From contig OZ024862.1 of the NCBI GenBank assembly GCA_964017155.1, positions 2,012,170 to 2,076,169 of the forward strand: DNA of 64,000 bases, written 5' to 3'. Source of the DNA: Oasisia sp. SBJ-2009. Lineage: Eukaryota; Annelida; Polychaeta; Sabellida; Siboglinidae. Position 1 is the stretch's first letter, and every line of letters begins with the position of its first letter. The position numbers were made by a program, and so were the translations under genes. The notes below the pieces were generated by a model. That model was not told where the DNA came from and did no database searches. It saw only the letters and a program-made list of their open reading frames with translations. Shown here piece after piece: positions 60,150 to 64,000 of this stretch.

Positions 60150-60251
60150 AAAGGTCTGTAATTCATATTTGATGTCATGTAGCTGATGCCATGAAACAAC
60201 ATTTGTTACAGTAATTTGCCATGTTTCATCTAATGCACAATTATGTTGCAG

Positions 60252-60338
60252 ATTGTGTGAGAACAATCTGAGTGATCCCGAATCAGGCCAAGCTCTTGGT
60301 AACAATATCGCACGTATGACATCTCTCCGCAAGTTGGC
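60252..60338 (+). CDS. NLR gene, LRR exon 12 (A2-type)
   Basis: 87 bp, GTTGCAG acceptor and GTAAGT donor, phase 2-2. Identical in coding sequence to exons 6 and 8. Confidence 0.88.
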
Positions 60339-61056
60339 GTAAGTTGTTCATCTAACCATGTTACCTTAATAAGTAATTCACAATTATTCGTTATATATTT
60401 GCATACCATTTAAAGTGGACTTACAACCTTCCCCGTCAATTTATGTGTGTCACTTTTGTTCTGGACAGAATATTTAACAAGGTTTAACAAGAAAGCCACC
60501 TACATTATCAACTCTACAGGGCAGGTAGACATGGAAGCCCTTTGCCTTATCGAGAATCCAACCTATCTACCTAAATGTATTCTGCCTTTCTTGGGTATAT
60601 ATCAATTTTATTTATTAAAAATATCAACACTGCTAGAATCTACACAAAATAAACAAAGTACAGGGATCTGAGAGGGGCATCAACAGATTAGATAGAATCC
60701 ATGGACTATTTAGATGATATGGATCCAACAGGTGAATGTGATTATGAAATATTCAATTTTTTTTTTTAAACAATTATTTTTAGCTAAATAAGAAATGTAT
60801 GTAGTACAACAATATTTTGCACTCTGTGACTCTTCAGTATGTAGTATATACGAAAGTAATTTATATAATTACAATATAAATGTTGTCATTCAGTGAATTC
60901 AGTAACATATTGTTAATTCTTTAAAAAAATTATTTCTAATATTATTGACAGGTTAAAGTCGCGACTGTTCAACCACAACATTGTGATGATATGTTTTTTA
61001 AAGTGAGATTTTAGTTGATGTCAACCTATCCGAGAGTATCTACAATGTGTTTGCAG

Positions 61057-61140
61057 GTTGCAAGAATGTGGAATTGGAGCAGCAGCCATGGTCCCCGTGA
61101 CACACGCCCTGCGTCACTGCACAAAGATGGAAGAACTTCT
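61057..61140 (+). CDS. NLR gene, LRR exon 13 (B-type)
   Basis: 84 bp, TTTGCAG acceptor and GTGAGT donor, phase 2-2. Identical in coding sequence to exons 7 and 9. Confidence 0.88.
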
Positions 61141-61155
61141 GTGAGTGTTGTGTGT

Positions 61156-61290
<135 letters not shown>

Positions 61291-62574
61291 AAACATATTT
61301 ATATGTATACTTATTCTCAGCAATCCTCGATGACCTGGTGCGGGAACAGCTAATAAATGTGTAATGGAGAAAGGAGGCTTCATTGATCTCACTGAAGATG
61401 TAGCAGTACTTCAAGGCTGGATCTTCGCTACACCAGCGTTGGCATGATACCTGCGTTCAAGATGTATGCTTTTCTTCAAAATTTGCTTTGAAGAACAGCT
61501 ATGTCTTAGGCTACTGCCACTTTGCACTGGAAATATGTGTTTGATTCAATCATTCTGTGTTCCCACAATAGTCTTCCAAGGGCCCAAAACTAGTATATTT
61601 TCACTGATAGCCAATTTTGTTGAGAAATAATTCAGTAACGTTTTCTTCCAATTTTGAATAGATGTTTCTCAGTAATGTAACTGTCAATAGTTAATTAAAT
61701 GTATTTCTTTAAATCTGTCTAAAGTCTGATCCGGTTGTCCCTAAGAACCCAAAACAATTGACCTGTGACTATATGGCCTAGTTGGCAGACTGTTAAATAC
61801 CTGGTATGCTTTCTGTATTACTTTCACAACACCTGCTCCCAACCCTGGATCATAATTACTGTATGTACTATATTAAATGTAGACATATGTATCGTAACTT
61901 CCATTTTTCATATGCAAATGTGTGAAACTTGATGTCTGTGCCATGTAAAGAGAAATGTAGGGTTTTAAATGATACTAAACGTTAATTTGGGACAAGTGTT
62001 CGTAGATCAATCTACCAAGTATAATACAATTTGATCAATACATAGTTTTATTACTTTATTCAAACATAAAAATAAATTATGTTTTGATGTGGGAAACATA
62101 ATATAAATATATAGCTATACTCAGAAGTGAGAATCATAATAAAAGTATATATCTATAGTCAGACAAGATGTGCATTACAAAAATCAAAGCCACATCAAAA
62201 TGGTTAGCAGCTACAGAGGTGGGAGACATGCTTTAAGTGGAATCTGATCTAAGAGTATCAGGGGAATATGAAACTGGTAGAAGTATGTTACTTTCGCAAA
62301 GTAATGGAGATGCATGTCGTCCATGACAGAACAGTAGTATTTACTTGGTGAAACACTAGATACACAACAGTAATTTTGTAAGTGCACTGCAGGCATTACA
62401 ACTCCAACTGCCTTAGCGCTCAATATGTTTAAGTGATGCTTATTTTATCTGAGCAAATTCTGTGTTGAATATGTTTTTTTCCACTGCTCGTGAATTGCAT
62501 GTAACTTATACCATACAGCAATATATTTTACAGCAGTTTGCCATGAATCATCTAATGCAGCAATTGTATTGCAG
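61291..62574. other. Intron leading to LRR exon 14
   Basis: No gene. Copy of about 54761-56038. Confidence 0.8.
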
Positions 62575-62661
62575 ATTAAGTAGGAACAATCTGAGTGACG
62601 CTGAATCTGGCCAAGCTCTTGGTGACGGTATCACACATATGTCATCTCTCCGCAAGTTGAT
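62575..62661 (+). CDS. NLR gene, LRR exon 14 (A1-type), last in window
   Basis: 87 bp, TTGCAG acceptor and GTAAGT donor, phase 2-2. Identical in coding sequence to exon 10. The array evidently continues to the right, since the start of another pre-B block reaches the window edge. Confidence 0.88.
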
Positions 62662-62800
62662 GTAAGTCGTTCACCTAAGCATGTTACCTTTAGTTAGTTC
62701 TAAGTAAGTAATTTACAATATTTCTTTGTTAGGACATGACACCGTTGTACTATATTGAGGAAATATTTTAAGCGTATCGCAAAAAGAATGAAATATATAT

Positions 62801-63570
62801 AATAATAATAATAATTAGTTAACTTCTATTGCGCCTATATCCTTAGAAACCAAGCTCAGAGGCGCATCAAAACAAAAAGGATTAATCGATCTCATAGTCG
62901 GTAAACAAATCAAGTTGTCATCAGATTGATTGATGCGCCAGGGAGCTATGGTGGATAGGCCAGATTGTACAGATATGTTTTTAAACGACGACGGAATTTA
63001 GCAATATTTTCAACTGATTTCACGCTAGAAGGAAGCATATTCCATAGAGTAGGCGCACCCACAGCAAAAGCCCTGGTCCCCATATTAGTATTGACCTTTG
63101 GTACAAAGAGTAAATCAGAAGTAGATGACCGAAGTTGAATAGGTTTTCTTATAGGAGTAAGTAAAGTATGTAAATACGATGGCTGCTTAGAAGAAAGTGC
63201 CTGGTAAGTAATGGTACACATCTTAAACATTATACGATATTGGACAGGCAGCCAATGCAGAGACTTTAGAAGCGGCTTAGAAGGAGTAAAGCGTGGAGAC
63301 CTAGTCACCACCCTTGCTAAGCAATTTTGAACACGTTGTAGTTTTGTGATATCCTTAATAGCAATATTATGAAAAAGTGAATTACAATAGTCTAATCTAC
63401 TAGTAACTAATGCAGTTGCAATAGTCTTTGCAACAGAAACAGGCAAATATCGACGAATACGCCGCAAATCACGAATGTGGTAAAAACATGTTCGACAAAC
63501 TTGAGAAATGTGTTCTCAAAAATTTAATTTATCATCAAAAATTACTCCCAAATTCCTAGTCGAAACTGCA
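62801..63570 (-). mobile_element. 5'-truncated L2-like LINE, copy 2
   Basis: Copy of 56265-57034 made by segmental duplication, not by a new insertion, as position and borders are the same. One substitution turns an Arg codon (AGA) into TGA near 63520, shortening the open part to 173 codons. Confidence 0.88.
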
Positions 63571-64000
63571 GCTGATCTGCTGCCACGCACCTATTACGTG
63601 TGTAAAGTAACTCAAAAAAGAAAGGCGACTAAAATTGAATCCATATGAGGGGTGAAAAATCAATTAAGTAATGGACTAAAGGCACCATCTACCAGAACTT
63701 CTTTATTCAATGTATACTCCCGCCACAAGATAGTATGAGATACTTTTGCTATGATGGTAATTGTCAAAGTACCAGTTAATTTGTTTATTATTACACGTGG
63801 TCTTGGTTACCATTCGAGAGTGCCGGTGTTGTCATTTCAGGTGTTATGTTTGTTCACTTTGACAGAGATATTACGAAACAAATGATATCGTTGATGGTGG
63901 TATTTGCACTGTGATCTATAATAAGTGCACAATACTGTTATTGTATTAATCTCGAATAAAGATATAATACGATTTAAAAAGATTTTTACCTAGAGAAAGA
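63571..64000. other. Intron, right edge
   Basis: Counterpart of 57035-57469, cut by the end of the window. Confidence 0.8.

Overview
This is animal nuclear DNA: introns with GT/AG borders, LINEs, Penelope-like retroelements, DNA transposons with target-site duplications, a tRNA-derived SINE and long (TA)n tracts. AT-richness, transposon load and the protein type suggest a marine invertebrate with an expanded NLR repertoire (lancelet, hemichordate, brachiopod or mollusc are all possible). Species cannot be decided by eye.

The window appears to hold one large plus-strand gene, from about 7.8 kb past the right edge, coding for an NLR-type (NACHT-LRR) intracellular sensor. Exon phases fit together. 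The first coding exon (7845-8460) encodes a DZIP3-like HEPN domain with an R-x4-H motif and ends in phase 1. Six 63-bp phase-1 mini-exons (18.5-27.2 kb) each encode 21 residues, three heptads of a probable coiled coil. A possible 33-bp phase-1 exon follows (29521-29553), then one large NACHT exon (31103-32729) that enters in phase 1 and leaves in phase 2. Fourteen phase-2 LRR exons follow (34416-62661), alternating ~28 and 29 residues as in ribonuclease-inhibitor-type LRRs. No terminal exon or stop codon is seen, so the gene is cut by the window edge.

Region by region: 1-4303 is a 36-bp minisatellite split by a MITE. 4304-7835 is AT-rich upstream DNA with one hAT-like MITE. 8461-18200 is intron filled with LINE, Penelope and DNA-transposon relics, including a 3.17-kb element (14194-17366) carrying a broken gene for a FEN/PIN-like nuclease with a CXC cysteine domain. 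18200-27370 holds two copies of a mini-exon module, each with its own later transposon insertions. 32730-43687 holds long introns with a SINE, LINE relics, and a Penelope-like element split by a DNA transposon. 43688-64000 is a recently amplified LRR-exon array with repeat periods of 3005 bp and about 6532 bp. Its exons are identical between copies, and its introns carry hitch-hiking LINE pieces, TTGG minisatellites and (TA)n tracts.

If the model is right, one gene combines an RNase-type or RNA-binding HEPN head, a stalk adjustable in whole heptads, a NACHT ATPase and an adjustable LRR sensor. Each adjustable block has its own symmetric intron phase, so gain or loss of exons keeps the frame. 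Splicing is inferred from sequence only; no transcript evidence was available.
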